This document shows positions 34,317-45,988 of a DNA stretch of 63,928 nt, in pieces. A program made the position numbers and the translations under genes. Origin of the DNA: Phlyctochytrium arcticum (lineage: Eukaryota > Chytridiomycota > Chytridiomycetes > Chytridiales > Chytridiaceae); assembly GCA_025602905.1 (NCBI GenBank), contig JAHLKI010000059.1:1-63928 (forward strand). The letters are read 5' to 3'. The stretch's first letter is position 1. Each line of letters begins with the position of its first letter. Under the pieces are notes generated by a model. The model was not told where the DNA came from and made no database searches. It worked only from the letters and a program-made list of their open reading frames with translations.

Positions 34317-36026
34317 ATGGATACCACCGGACACTCGAGCTCCAAGGGAGATGAAAGCTTGTCAGTGACGACCGATAGCAAGGGGCAGACCACCATGTCG
34401 ACAAGCACTTGGTCTTTCCGCCGATTCGCCAAGGCAATCATCACTGGTCGCCCCCCGCTGGCAGTCATTCTCATATCTTTCATGACCTCGCTTGCGGTTG
34501 CTGCTGCTATCACCGCATGGTAAGTTGAAGCGAAAAAAACAACGCAATACTGTCATAAAATAGTGAATTAATTTCTTTCCCACGATTCCATAGGGCAATT
34601 ACTTACGACGCGGCTGAAAAGTCGGCTACCAGCTTGTCAGAGTCCTTGCCGTGACACTCCAAGAGGTTGTGTCTGCGTTAGAGTATCGCTTTAACACTGC
34701 CGAACAAGTGATTGCGGAACATGCTCGAAACTGGGCTATTGGCATACACTCACCCAACACCTCCGCGGATATTGAAAAGACTCGACAGATGTTGTTCAAC
34801 AGCTTGCAACAGCGCAAGGATATCTTTTCGGCACTGACCTGGACTGCATACCCCCAAGGATTATTGAATGGTGTCGTTTGGGAGACCGGTCCTACTGGGG
34901 ACACCGTCTGGTTGAAGCTGCGACACGAGGATGGAGACACCAGCGGTCCCGCATACAACTCAACGACGATGGCTTTGTACCAAACCTACATTCTTGATGG
35001 GAAGGATGGGCGCGACAAGCCGGTCGATGGCAATCTCGTCGTTGCAAATCCTCGCAAGGTTCGCGCAAGTCGATACACCAACGACACCGCAAAGGTTGCT
35101 TTGGGAAAGGGTTGGACTTACGAACCAGTGTATGACTTGCTCAATCTCTCTGACCCAAAAAGCTCTGCATGGTTACCCTACTATGTCCTCGGTTTCAAAG
35201 CAGGCGTTGGCTTCAAGCCCTTCTCAAAAGCGATCCAGCACAGCAATGGTACCGCCTTGGGAGCCATGACGGCCGGAATGTCCATGGCGTTTCTGAACGC
35301 CCTGTCCAAAGCTACTGCGGCCATCCCGTACCGCTCTCAGGTGTACGCTCTGGAAATGGATGGCACCAATCGCATCATCCCAATTGCCGACTCTGTCAAC
35401 TCCGTTTATATCTCAAACGTCACCAATACCCTGTATTCATTCGACAAAGCTCACCTTGCCAGCAGCAACTTGGGCAAGATTTACGACCACATGGCCCGTC
35501 ATCCGGGGGGTGCTTCCGCCTACATTCAAGCGCGGCAAGGAGAGCTGGATAAGATTGAAATGGCGGATGGGAACTACGCGATGCAAACTGTCGTCTACCA
35601 GAGGTCGGGAGGGCTTAAAATCGGAATCATCATGCTCGTCAACCGCAATGATGTTATGCGGGCCCTGGTTGAAAGCAACCGGCGGGCCATTGGAATCATT
35701 GTTGCCGTCGTTGTCGTGGGGATAATTCTCTCCATCGTCTTCTCTTTCATGCTCGCAAGGGCTCTGTTCCGAATCACACGCGACCTGCACTTACTCGCCA
35801 ATTTCCAGTTCAAGGACGTACTTCGAAACGAGTCGGAAAAGGGAATGCCGGCGCGACCCCAGTACAGCCGCATCCAGGAACTCTTCCAGATCCAAAAGGC
35901 CTTCCATCTGATGACAGTCAATTTTGCCAAGCCGTCAGCCAGAACAAGCGCTTCAGTGACGGTATGGGCGGCGGCGTTAAGAGCGGGACAATGACCGCGC
36001 CATATGGCTCTTCCACAAACCCGTGA
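34317..36026 (+). pseudogene. Cache-type membrane receptor, copy 3, frameshifted
   Basis: Exon 1 (34317-34519) and the splice sites are intact, with exon 2 opening at 34594. Compared with copy 2, four bases are missing near 34,648, giving an in-frame TGA at 34652-34654 just after the membrane anchor. A further single-base loss near 35,930 shifts the C-terminal tail (NFAKPSARTS instead of NFAKAVSQNR). One codon is also missing from FLNKALSEA (here FLNALSKA). The body between the two shifts is still open for about 430 codons and shows many conservative differences, so it diverged under selection before it broke, or it is a recent loss. A shortened protein starting inside exon 2 cannot be excluded. 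Confidence 0.82.
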
Positions 36027-37054
36027 GCAGCCCAGTAGTCCTGCGGATAATAACTTGTGTGTACTTTTCGTCCGTTCTTATCATATAACCATACACCGAG
36101 GCTGTTTGTTATTCCCAAATAAATTTCAATCATTCATTACTTCTACGGTTAGCACCAGTGACAAAAAAAAGTGGACACCTCTGAAGAAATCAAACTTGAA
36201 ATTCGGCGGGGGATTCAGTCACACAGATGTACAGGTGTGGAGGAACTTATTGATATGTAGGCTACGCTCGGCTCGATGGTCAAAAGAGAAATAAATTCTA
36301 CCTCCAGTTGCTGCGCTACTCTATTAGCCCTAAATAATTGAAGCAAAAATTTATCCTCTGTAAATTCGTCTTATTCCCGAATTTATCTAGCGTACACAGC
36401 TCAATACAACTAATCCTAGGAGTATTAAAACACTCCCGATAACCGGTTATGTCTTATACAGCTGGGTCGCGACAAACGAAGCTCGACCCGATCATACTTC
36501 GCTAACTATTTGGGGTATATTTTGGCGCGTACCTCGCAAGATGTTCGCCTATAGAACACACCGAGATCGTTCTTCTCCCACCGTGTTCATGTAAAAAACA
36601 TTTTGGCGAGACCCATGAAGCCAGTCATGGGCCCGTATCTATTGTACATAAACAGGTGCGGGATAGCTTTATCCGTAAATCAAAGTGAGCATTGGTGGTG
36701 CCGTTTACAATGCGAATCGGCGAATCATTTATTCTCTATATTCGAACGTGTTAGAGTAGATCTGTCCTAATTTTCAGGATATCTGACTGAATCATTGGTA
36801 GAATTGGCGAGGTATATTTTATTGTTTATGTTTATCGATATATGTGGAGACTGTATTTGTGTGCGGGTGAGAATTTTGTTGAATGGTGCACAATCACTGC
36901 GCCGTCCATGTTTGTAATTAGTTTGCCGGGGCGCCGTGTTTGAGTTAATCATAGGATTTTGGAGTTTGTGGATCCTCCCCTGCGGGTGTTGGATACCCAA
37001 ACTCCTCATCTGGAGTGCCATCGCCCTCCCATCTCAGCTCTTTGGGGGGTTTAT
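36027..37054. other. Non-coding AT-rich junction between receptor array and repeat-rich region
   Basis: No credible gene. It includes the 3' flank of copy 3 and one member of a diverged direct repeat (about 36,360-36,480). Confidence 0.4.
36360..36480 (+). repeat. Diverged direct repeat, left member (partner about 38,512-38,635)
   Basis: This shares with the right member the ordered words GCGTACA-AG-TCAATACA, CCTAGGAGTAT and GACAAACGAAGCTC / GGCAAACGAAGCTC. The two members face the same way and lie about 2.15 kb apart, flanking the pogo remnant. They could be decayed terminal repeats or duplicated flank. Confidence 0.5.
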
Positions 37055-37711
37055 TTAGCACAACATTGGGAATATGCAGCACAAGAAATGCTGAGCGCTT
37101 TCGCGGATCCAACGGATGTGCGTAAGAAACTCCATTTCATCAAAGTTGGTACAGCCAGTCCTCATGGCTTGCTTCACCGCTGTACTGTTATAGGTTTGGA
37201 GCACCCCTGCATCCAATGGCTGGAGCAAGTGACTCGTGTGGGGTGGCAATATGAAAGGCATGATGACCTTCAAGTCATAAAATTCTATTAACTTTCGAGT
37301 GCAATGCGAGCCATATTCGTCCACGAGCAGAAGCCGGTAAACGCCTTGCCTACGTTGGTCTGTCCAATCTTCAAAAGACTGGAGCCACTCGTAAGTGTCA
37401 TGATCATTAGTGTATCCAGCTGGCGTAGCTTGCAATTTGTAGGAATCGGGCAAAAAGTTTGTCAAAAAAGCAGGCCCGTTTGCGGACGCCTGGAAGAAGG
37501 ATGGGGCGATGCCAGACCACGCCAGGGGAGCGAGAGTCTTGGAAAGGGGGGAGGAAAGTGCTCGTTGCGCAACAGCCATCCATTGACTGCGTAAATGCGC
37601 AGCGCGGGTGCGTATCCTCTCAGAGCCGTCGCCTGCATCTTTGCTCGCCTCTATTCTTCGTGGATTGAAAACGTCCACTACAGATATTGGAGGATTAGCA
37701 ATACAGGACAC
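37055..37711 (-). pseudogene. Pogo-type (Tc1/mariner superfamily) transposase remnant
   Basis: The translated frame matches the transposase at 49.1-50.6 kb over its catalytic core: ATPAGYTNDHDTYEWLQSFE versus VTPTGYTNDQLTYAWVQKFH. It also shares LLLVDEYGSHCTRKLIEFYD and the PHTSHLLQPLDAGV block. The second and third catalytic Asp are present in VDEYGSH and QPLDAG. The N-terminal DNA-binding half and the first catalytic Asp are not found upstream, and the frame ends early after RESAQHF. It is an inactive, old copy of a related but distinct element. Confidence 0.8.
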
Positions 37712-38670
37712 CGCTAAGCGCGTATCAGATTACTGACCGATTTTTATAACCTCCCACCTCCGTCAATGCCGCTCTGCAGCAAATCGTCCAGAGCAAGTTC
37801 TCGTGACTTTCAATCTTGGCTGTTGAGCATCCGGGAAACGTGTATTCCTTCAACGCAAAGCGCGTACACATCATCTTATCGACATGCATCGGGTGGGCGA
37901 CTTTGTACTGCTCGATCATCATTGCGCGTGCCTTGTCCTGCGTCTCTGACAGGAAAAAGATGCTCAACACGCGTGATTTGTGAAAGTGACGCGCATACAT
38001 CTCCGGGTTTGTCGGTGCCGCATCGAGCTTGGTTTGTCGCCCTGGCCTCTTTTATGATTTCCGGGAGCTTCGATGCGTTGGGTACGCCTCTACGTGCAAG
38101 AGTCGTCGCAGCAATACGCTCTCTCATGAGATCAATCTGCTCTTGTACGCGACTCGCGAACGTATGCGCGCGTCACAGGTTAGCGTCGCTTAGGAGGCTG
38201 TAGTACACGAAACAAACATGTATTGGCGTCCCTCTTCTTCTGGTCCGCGCATGTCTGGCAGTTGTCAGTGTTGCTGCGACAGTTGGTTACGGTGATGAAC
38301 CACTCCCACGATAGTTCCAAATGTATTGGGACGATTGTTCGGGTAGCAAACAGCTCGCGGACCTTTTCCAACAATCAGAGGACGCGGGTGCGTCGCAAGG
38401 AGCTGGAGTAGTATGTTCACTCACCATCATCAGTTGTCCAAGCGTATAAAGCACTCTTCGTTGCCATACATGCAACGACAGTGTCACTCGCACTTGGGAA
38501 ATCAATTTATCCAGTCTGAATTCGTCCTTTTATTAGAAATTGGAGCGTACAGAGTTCAATACAGCTAAACCTAGGAGTATCAACAAGCCCCCGGAAGCCT
38601 ATTTTATCCTTTATAGCAGGGACGCGGCAAACGAAGCTCTTTGTTTCAAGTTGCGATTCCAAGGTTTTAT
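37712..38670. other. Unassigned region, possible decayed gene on the minus strand
   Basis: Several short minus-strand frames look partly protein-like, for example KIESHENLLWTICCRAALTE near 37,760 and a Cys-rich stretch CRSNTDNCQTCADQKKRDAN near 38,240. They cannot be joined into a gene. The right member of the direct repeat lies at about 38,512-38,635. I make no functional call. Confidence 0.3.
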
Positions 38671-39321
38671 TCAAGTATTATTTGGGTTGTCGCACGGCTC
38701 GTTGTTGGTTGATGCATCGTAGGCATGCCGCACAAGATAATGTATGCTTGATTTGTGAAGGGAAGCCACTTCTGCAATGCCCTGCCAAATGTCGTCATCT
38801 TGCCGCGCCTGTTTGGCCTCAACAGCAATAAGATGTGTCTCGCTGGGAGGAGCCATGTCTTTGATGTTCATGTTGGAGTGTCCAATGGAGTAGTCGGTTC
38901 TACCCGACAGCTTCTGTCTCTTCTTGCCATTCTCATTCACAGAAGTCAGAGGCAGCTCGCAAAAGATGCGCATTTTCTTGTGAAACTCGTTCCGGGCGAC
39001 GACATCACGTAAAAAGAGCTCAATAAAGGTTCTGCGGCTTGCTTCCGAGTTCATTGACCAGACTTCGCAGTTCTTTTGGAATTGGGCGAGGAAATTATCC
39101 GATGGGAAGACATCTTCATCAAGAGGAGACAGATTCCAGCGCTCGATTCGCGCGATGCCGGTGATATCTTTTGAGTGGCCTCTCCAAACTTGAAGGTTTC
39201 TTCTTCGAACTTTGCAAACGACAGCGGTGGGCCAACAGTCGCCGCAGCCCCTTGGTTGGCGTACTCGGATGCCCCCAGGATTTGCCGGCAACTTATGCAT
39301 ACCAGAGAGCCACATCTGCAC
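38671..39321 (-). pseudogene. Fragment of a Crinkler-type protein with a PD-(D/E)XK nuclease domain
   Basis: The C-terminal half shows the pattern of the restriction-endonuclease-like domain of CRN effectors: LSGRTDYSIGH, a spacer, then THLIAVEAKQARQDDDIWQG, giving the D...ExK core. The upstream part (FLAQFQKNCEVWSMNSEASR, RRTFIELFLRDVV) is helical and typical of the segment before this nuclease. The N-terminal header and P-loop ATPase expected for a full CRN protein are not found in frame upstream, and the frame ends soon after the core. CRN-type nucleases occur in chytrids, Rhizophagus and oomycetes as host-targeted or intraspecific effectors; activity here is doubtful. The complete ATPase half of another CRN-like gene starts at 63.2 kb. 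Confidence 0.6.
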
Positions 39322-40538
39322 GGGGATCTCCCTTGTTGATCCAACTTATGATGGCTTGCCACATCCTTTTTGTTTGGCAATGTGGCACTACCAACGCTGG
39401 CGCAACCACCGCTGGGGACCTTAAAATCCACACATCCGATTAAGATGAAGCAACACGCATCGCAAGTGAACTATCAAAGTATGAGCGTTTGCTGCTTTCG
39501 CCGTCGGCGTTCTGGTATTGACCCTTTGGAATCTCTGGCGCGTTCTTTGAATTCTTCCAGATGAGGCTGGGTGCGAAACTCGGGGGCTTTTCGTTTCGCA
39601 TTCCACACTGTCTCTGCGGTAAGTAGATGCTACTCCAAGTGCCGATAGGTTTTGTCGTGAGTGCTCTTGGCACGAACAATTTCTTTCCTAATTGAATGGC
39701 TTGAGGGCTTCCACCTTTTGGGCAGCAGTACATCTCTTGTGCCTATCCATATCGTCCATCGTGTGATGTTTGTGGGTCTGGGCGTACTTTGACGGGACTT
39801 TCGACAGTGACAGTTTCAGCGGTCAGGTCCTCCACAACACTGAAGACCAATTCACAATTAATTTCCATATCCTTGGCATGTCCACAAAAGCACGCAATAC
39901 CTTCGCAGCCGAGAACACATCAAAGCGTAGATGAAAAAACAGCAGAGGGACAATGCTCTAATATGTCCTTGCTTTGCCCACTTCCAAGATCTCCTCATAA
40001 AATTTGACATTTTGAGTTGTCACCAGAATCTTAATGATGTTCTCAGCCACCTCGGCTCCCCACACTTTCCCACAAAGGCGCTGCAAAACCTGCTCCATCT
40101 TGACAGTTCCATCGCAAGATCTGCACATCGCAGACACAGAAACACACCTGGAGACTTTACGCAAAAACCTACATCCTACATTGGACAACACCGAGATCCA
40201 AAACTCCAACGCTGCCTGCCAAGCGATGCCTTGTTGCGGCATCCCGGACGTTGCGGCATTACCGCAGATGTACTTGGGTAGCATTGAGCCCGTCAGGATC
40301 AAGATGGAGGATTTCCTTCAAAAAGAGCCACCTCCAACAGCAACCCAGTAAAGCGGAACTCGACACGCTGATTCCCGGCATCAAAGTCGTCCTGAGCATT
40401 TTTCGGTGGCCTGTCTTGGAGCATTGATGACTTCTAGTTTCACCTCTTGGCCAGAGGAAAAAAGTGACAGTTCTGGGATCGACAATCTCGCAGATCAATT
40501 TCGCAGACAAACCTCGCAAGACCATAACCTCCATAACC
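39322..40538. other. Unassigned region with fragmentary coding-like frames
   Basis: Minus-strand frames at 39,440-39,733 and 39,958-40,302 (KMEQVLQRLCGKVWGAEVAE) and a plus-strand frame at 40,034-40,351 look partly protein-like, but none has a recognisable domain. Some may belong to the decayed CRN gene. No call is made. Confidence 0.3.
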
Positions 40539-40733
40539 ATGAACGAACAGATCAGAACCGAAGGTTTGTATGCAAATGGCTACCTGTCTGTTGACTGATC
40601 ACTAACATGAGCTACTAGCGGTGACATACTTCACAGGCACTCGCGCACCCACACTCCTTGAGTTTCTTCGCTCAATCATCCCAATCTCGTCGACGCCAAG
40701 ATTGGCGAATACGTTGCAGAACTGAATTTCAAT
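40539..40733 (+). pseudogene. Truncated first copy of a small tandem gene family (MNEQIRxE family)
   Basis: It starts ATG AAC GAA CAG ATC AGA ACC GAA G and has the same intron as the next copy (donor GTTTGTATGC, acceptor GAGCTACTAG). It then encodes VTYFTGTRAPTLLEFLRSII. A one-base loss after CCCAATC shifts the frame, and the sequence runs directly into copy 2. The tandem unit is about 200 bp. Confidence 0.6.
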
Positions 40734-41290
40734 ATGCAAGAAACACTTAGAACCGAAGGTTTGTATGCAATGGGCTACCTGTCTGTTGACTGATAACTAA
40801 CCTGAGCTACTAGCGGTGACATACTTCACAGGCACTCGCGCACCCACACTCCTTGAGTTTCTTCGCTCAATCATCCCAATCTTAGCCGAAGCTGAGATTG
40901 GCGAATACGATCAAGAACTGCACGGGGAGCTTGTGGAGCTTTACAAGGATGAAGCGCAGCTCCTCGGCCGCCGCTACATTCTTGGCGAGGGAAGACGCCG
41001 AATCTTCTCGGCGATTAAAGCCGCGGTGACCGAAAGACAACAGGCCAGAGCGGCGCAAGCCCCTTCGATCACCATCAATGCCAACCAAGTGGTGTTTGGG
41101 AACGTTGGGACGATGGTGTACCAGGAGAACGAAAGGGTCGAGGCCTGCGAGGACCAGCAGCAGGTAAGAACAACAAGATACACAATTCCCTTATTTACTA
41201 GCGAAGTACTGACCAAAGTGACGCGTTTGATAGGGTGCCCCCGGCGAGCATGACTACCACGACTGTGACGCATTGGGCCCATTTGTTTGA
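40734..41290 (+). CDS. Small protein of unknown function, tandem family copy 2 (142 aa)
   Basis: Three exons (40734-40758, 40814-41163, 41234-41290) splice in phase to M-QETLRTE, then AVTYFTGTRAPTLLEFLRSI and a charged helical body (EAEIGEYDQELHGELVELYK, GEGRRRIFSAIKAAVTERQQ). A strand-like block (SITINANQVVFGNVGTMVYQ) follows. The last exon ends in a His/Cys/Asp-rich tail, GEHDYHDCDALGPFV. The first intron is identical in position in all three copies. The copy in 41.77-42.29 kb shares the tail pattern CHNCDKLGC. The family is not recognised. It may be part of an unidentified mobile element, given its setting. Confidence 0.55.
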
Positions 41291-41328
41291 ATAGTTGTTT
41301 GTTTTTCTTTCTTTTCTTTCACGCCTCT

Positions 41329-41696
41329 CAAGAGGAGGGGAGGGAGGAGAAGGAAGAGGACCCACAATTCCGGGCGCGCGTGTATGCAGTCCAAGTAGCC
41401 TTGGATTTTCTCTTTGGACTGCAAGAATCAGCCGAGAATTACTCGGATGCAGAGTTTGCGTCGGTCGAGGGTTTAAGCGCGACACAGCGAGCCGGCATTG
41501 CTCTGAGGTCGGAAAATTCACGCACGCGGACCGTAAAGTTTATGCAGCTGGCAGCCGCGGCACCCCAATGAGATGGGCAGAGTGTAGACGCTGCGGCGGC
41601 GACGAAGCTTTCTTACGCCGACCCAACGCCAAGGGTAACCCCGGCGGACACTCCTGTCCCAGGAAAGACGGTAAACCGAGCGCGGCACCGCAGTAA
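41329..41696 (+). CDS. Possible Cys/His zinc-knuckle protein fragment
   Basis: One frame reads PQFRARVYAVQVALDFLFGL and SATQRAGIALRSENSRTRTV and stops near 41,571. A second frame overlaps and continues with WAECRRCGGDEAFLRRPNAK, followed by GGHSCPRKDG, a CxxC...HxC pattern. A one-base slip or tiny intron would join them. It lies between two members of the tandem family and could be an extra exon of copy 2. Evidence is weak. Confidence 0.35.
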
Positions 41697-41767
41697 CACG
41701 CAGCGCACCAGGTCCGAGTGGCTCTCGTTCCTCGAAAAAGCGTGCATACCCGGACACATACATCATC

Positions 41768-42290
41768 ATGAACGAGGAACAGATCCGATTACAAGGTTTT
41801 TATGCAAAGAGCTACCTGTCCGTTGACTGATATCTAACATGAGCTACTAGACGTCAAGTATTTGACGTACACCCGCACCCCCACCCTTCTGGAGTTTCTG
41901 CGGTCTATTGTACCCATCCTGGCCGAGGACGACGGTGGCGAGTACACGCCACAAACCCATGGGCAGGTCTACGGCCAAGATCTTGCCTGCCATCCAGAAA
42001 GCTGTGCAAGACCTTCGACAACTCAGACCCGTCCAAAGCCCGTCCATTGTGATCAATGCGAAGCAAATTTGCTTCGGTAATGTCAACGAAATGATTATTG
42101 CCGAGAATGGCTCGCAGATGGTGGATAACGATGACCAACGGGTAAGCAAATGCACAATTTCCTTACATGTCACCATGTGTGGCATTCACTAGCGAAATAC
42201 TGACTGAATTGATCCTGCTAATAGGCCGGCCCGGAAGAAGACTGTCACAACTGTGACAAACTGGGATGTCCGAATTTGTGGGAAAAGTTG
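41768..42290 (+). pseudogene. Tandem small-gene family, copy 3, internally deleted
   Basis: Exon 1 (41768-41795, MNEEQIRLQ) and the intron ending at 41850 match copy 2, followed by YLTYTRTPTLLEFLRSIVPI. After GGEYTPQTHGQ the reading frame breaks and about 30 codons of the helical body are missing relative to copy 2. The strand block reappears in another frame (SIVINAKQICFGNVNEMIIA). The tail exon (CHNCDKLGC) is preserved after a canonical intron. It is diverged from copy 2, so the duplication is not recent. Confidence 0.55.
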
Positions 42291-45200
42291 ATTTTTTTTT
42301 CTTTTTTTTCTTGTATATATCTTCTTTGATTTTTTCTTGTTGTGGAGACAAGTGAATCCGCAATGAGCAGAGTCCCCATTGTATTGTCTCATTAGTCAAG
42401 AGATCCCCATTTGAGTAGATCTTAGATTCTTGTATATACCAGAGGGCCGATCATTGCCCCTCTCTTGTTCACCTGGAATTGAATACAGTTTACACCTTGA
42501 TCAAAACTCTTTTTTTCCATATTTTTGTTTCAGCTCGTGCAATCATTTTCGCTTTCCCTCAAACACATATTCTCTCGACGGACTCGTCTCATACTTTTCA
42601 ACCGATCACAATGCTCGTCCCTTGAATGCTTCTCAGCGTATAGCACTGATACTATGATTAGGATGCTCTTTCTTTACCGATACCGGGTCATTCCTCACGG
42701 GATATTCCCAAAGACTCTCCAGTGAAACACTCCAGAAATGTTTGAATAAATGTGCATCACGGGAGCTATGTAATTGCTCCTTGCCCGGTAAACATATTTC
42801 TCGCAAGATGTTATTGGTATACATTCGGAATCAGTTTTAGGGTACCGTTGCAATTTAATCTCCCGCTTCCAACATCTGGACATTCGCCGGAATAAGAAAA
42901 AGGTCGACGGGGTTACAATACTCAGAATGCCCCCGACGGTCCAACATCGGATTGAATAGTTAGCTTCAGCCCCATGGGGACATCAATATGATGAATTGTG
43001 CACGGGAGGCTGGACAAAGTGGCATAAGGTTAACATGACCTCTCAAAAGCTCCCCAAGGTACGGGACGGGTGGTAGGTACCATCGACAGCGACAGCTCAT
43101 TGGTTTGCATGAGCCATGAACTCCCGAACGTGGTTCTATAAGTTGGAAACTGTGTCGAATCGAAAGGAACAACTCGACTTTCCCGTCCCATTGCGAAGGG
43201 CGTATCAATCCTACGCGATCGGCCAAAGGTCACTACTCAAATTGGCGCAAGACTTTGCTTTTTTGGAGAGCTTGCAAATCCGAGACAAGACAACGAATGC
43301 TTCGGCGACGTCAGAGAGGCCTACCCCTACGACGTACATAAGCGCTGCGCTGCCCCGCTCGTCCTTGTCACCACGAGCAAGTGTCGGAAGACTCAGACAA
43401 GAATGGGTTGGGGCGGTGGACATCCAGCAAGTGCCGCATTTCTTGTTATTGAAATTCATGTAATTTAGTGTTGCCCAGGCCAAGTGTACCCTCTTGAACA
43501 GCTCGATTTCTCCCATGCGCCATCTGACATCGTCGCGCATGCAAGTATCGGAGATTCGGAGGAGGCCAGCGCAATTCAGTCGTCGATATCCTCCACAACA
43601 GCATCATTGAAAGTTATCATATTTGTATTCAGATAGTGGTTTCCCACAAATTTTCCAGCAGGACCGAGTTGATTGCAATCGGGACGAAGACGACCTGCCT
43701 CTGCTTGCTGGGAAACTCAATATCGTCGGTCAACCCGTATCAATGCTTTCTATACGGGATGTCAAGATTCTCTGACCTTGAAACTCTGGCATTACCAAAA
43801 ACATTACGGCGCTTTAATTCACAGCAGACTGCCTGGGAACTACAGCCGTGTGCATGGAAACCCAAGGCCACACTCGTACCCGGGAAACCATCCTTCAGGT
43901 TCGGCGAAGGGTACTACTTGGCAAATAACCGGAGCGACAAACTTCTACAGACCAATGCCCTGGCAATTGGGGAGTTATGGAAAGTCATTCATGTTGACCG
44001 TTGACAATGTGCTGTTGGAAAGAGTTGCGACGTGTCTTGATTCTGCGTAAATCGCGAGACCCCAGATGCCGCTTTTGATCTCGTGAGCGAGCTCGTGGTT
44101 CTCACGATTGAGGGTCAACCATGCCAAGTCCTTGAATTGCGCAGCGCCATCCTGAACGAATTCGAGTCGAGGTGGCCTGGCCCGTCAGCTCAACAAACTA
44201 CGTTCCTCCGTTCCGTTCAAACAAATAGAGCGGCACTGTTTAATGCCAGTGGCTGTCATGCAAAGTTGTTGGATCTGCCACAGGTTACTTGCATCCTGTT
44301 CCATTGTATCAACAAAGAAATTCCAAACGAACCCAAAAAGATATCTCCTGACGGGGACGTAGATCTTGATGGGATGTTTGCCCCCGAGTGCATGACACGC
44401 AAATGCAACAAAGTTTCCCTTCGTAAACCATAGCCCACCTCCAAAACTACCATGGGCACGTGGTGGGTCCAATGATGATTGAAGTAAACCACAGGCGCCC
44501 GTAGTGCGACATTGAGCGTGGGGAAAACCGGGCATGGGTACCGGTGAAGCAGAAAGTCCGAACAAGAACGTGATGGCGGGTCGCTCAAAAGCTGCAAGAG
44601 CAAGAGAAACAGATACGTCGTTCCCACCCTTTTCAGTGGTGCTGGCAAAAGTTGCTCAATTGTGTCAACGAAAGACTCGGTCGATACATACACAGCCCAC
44701 GCATCGCCGATGTGAGGCACCATTTAAAAATCGGTGGGTTCTCCGTGGGTCCTACTGGATCCCGCCATGGATATAGGCCCAAGTGATCACAACGTGGATT
44801 GACAACACCCGGCAGGCTCGAGGACGGATGTAAGGGTCTGAATCGAGGAGCAGTAGGACGAAAGGCAAAACATGAACTGTTGGGGGAAGGTCAAGAGCAG
44901 TTGGCAGATACACTCCTGGAATCGATACCCTGCCAAGCAGTCCGACTTATTGGCTGATTGCTACAGATTGCGTAGAGCGTACAATCAACGCTTTCCCCAT
45001 TCCGTTATGTGCGCTGCAACCGGGAGTTGGTAAAGGACCAAAATGTGGTCAATGTTTTGAGAAATATGATTGAGAATAACGTCTTTCGACGGCAAACGAC
45101 TAGACCGTGTATACCGACTGATGCCAAAATGACGGGTAAAGGGAGTTCCAGTCATAAAAATTGGGAAGAGGGTCCCTCTGGGTTCCTGAAAATACAGTCA

Positions 45201-45758
45201 TGCAGCTTGGGATGCATCGTCGGCCCATTAGCCCCCTCGTCGAACCGCTCTCCCGTGGCTATTGTTGTGTTGTGGGGGAGCTGGTTGCAATTCCAGATCG
45301 AATGTTGCTGAATATCAACCTTAGCCACTTTCTCCTGGGAGTAGCTGCGTGCATTGACTGCCTGACCTGACCAAAGGACCAGAAGGTGCCAAAAGGAGGA
45401 TCCATGTAGCAGTGGGGCACCAAGCAGCCCTGACCAGAAAAGCAGTGTAGGTTCGCGGAGCGGGGAGGAGGTCGGAAGGGCAGGGCAGGAGTTCGAGATG
45501 CTTCCTGTAAGCAACAAAAGCCGAGTCTGATAGGAAATGGGATGTCAGCACTTTATTTGAACCGGAGGAGTGGCCCAGACTGACCTTTTGATAGCCGGAG
45601 CGGGTACACCGGTGGTGGTTGAGGGAGCTGAATGTGAGATGTGAATGACTGAGCTGATGCAGAATCCTCGCGCTGATCCTCGCGGAAACTCCGTAATTCA
45701 ACCAAATTAGGGCAACATGTGCGCAGCCATCCAGCACCCCCGACTGCACCCGACTGCC
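42291..45758. other. Long stretch without recognisable genes
   Basis: About 3.5 kb of mixed DNA. The first part (42.29-42.95 kb) is AT-rich with a T-run near 42,292-42,310. From 43.1 to 44.5 kb, plus-strand frames such as ELVVLTIEGQPCQVLELRSA and minus-strand frames alternate without any domain I know. This looks like decayed mobile or effector DNA. The MULE element interrupts the right end. Confidence 0.35.
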
Positions 45759-45767
45759 GGATGATCG
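45759..45767. repeat. 9-bp target-site duplication of the MULE element (left)
   Basis: GGATGATCG directly precedes the left inverted end and is repeated exactly at 48296-48304 after the right end. Confidence 0.9.
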
Positions 45768-45988
45768 GGGTGCGTATCGGGCGCTGTGGAATTTGGTTCG
45801 ATCCACTTCTGCCGCGTCTCAGTCGCATCTGAAACTTATAACTTTTGCAGATCTTCTCAGATCGTGTTTCCCTTCAAACTCTTTTCTCGGAGTCAGAGCA
45901 TCCAGTACTTCGATAAATCCAGTTCCCCAACTGTGAGACTTCAGCCCCCCTGCCTCTTCTTGCAAAAACCCCGGATCTTCAGTCTGAA

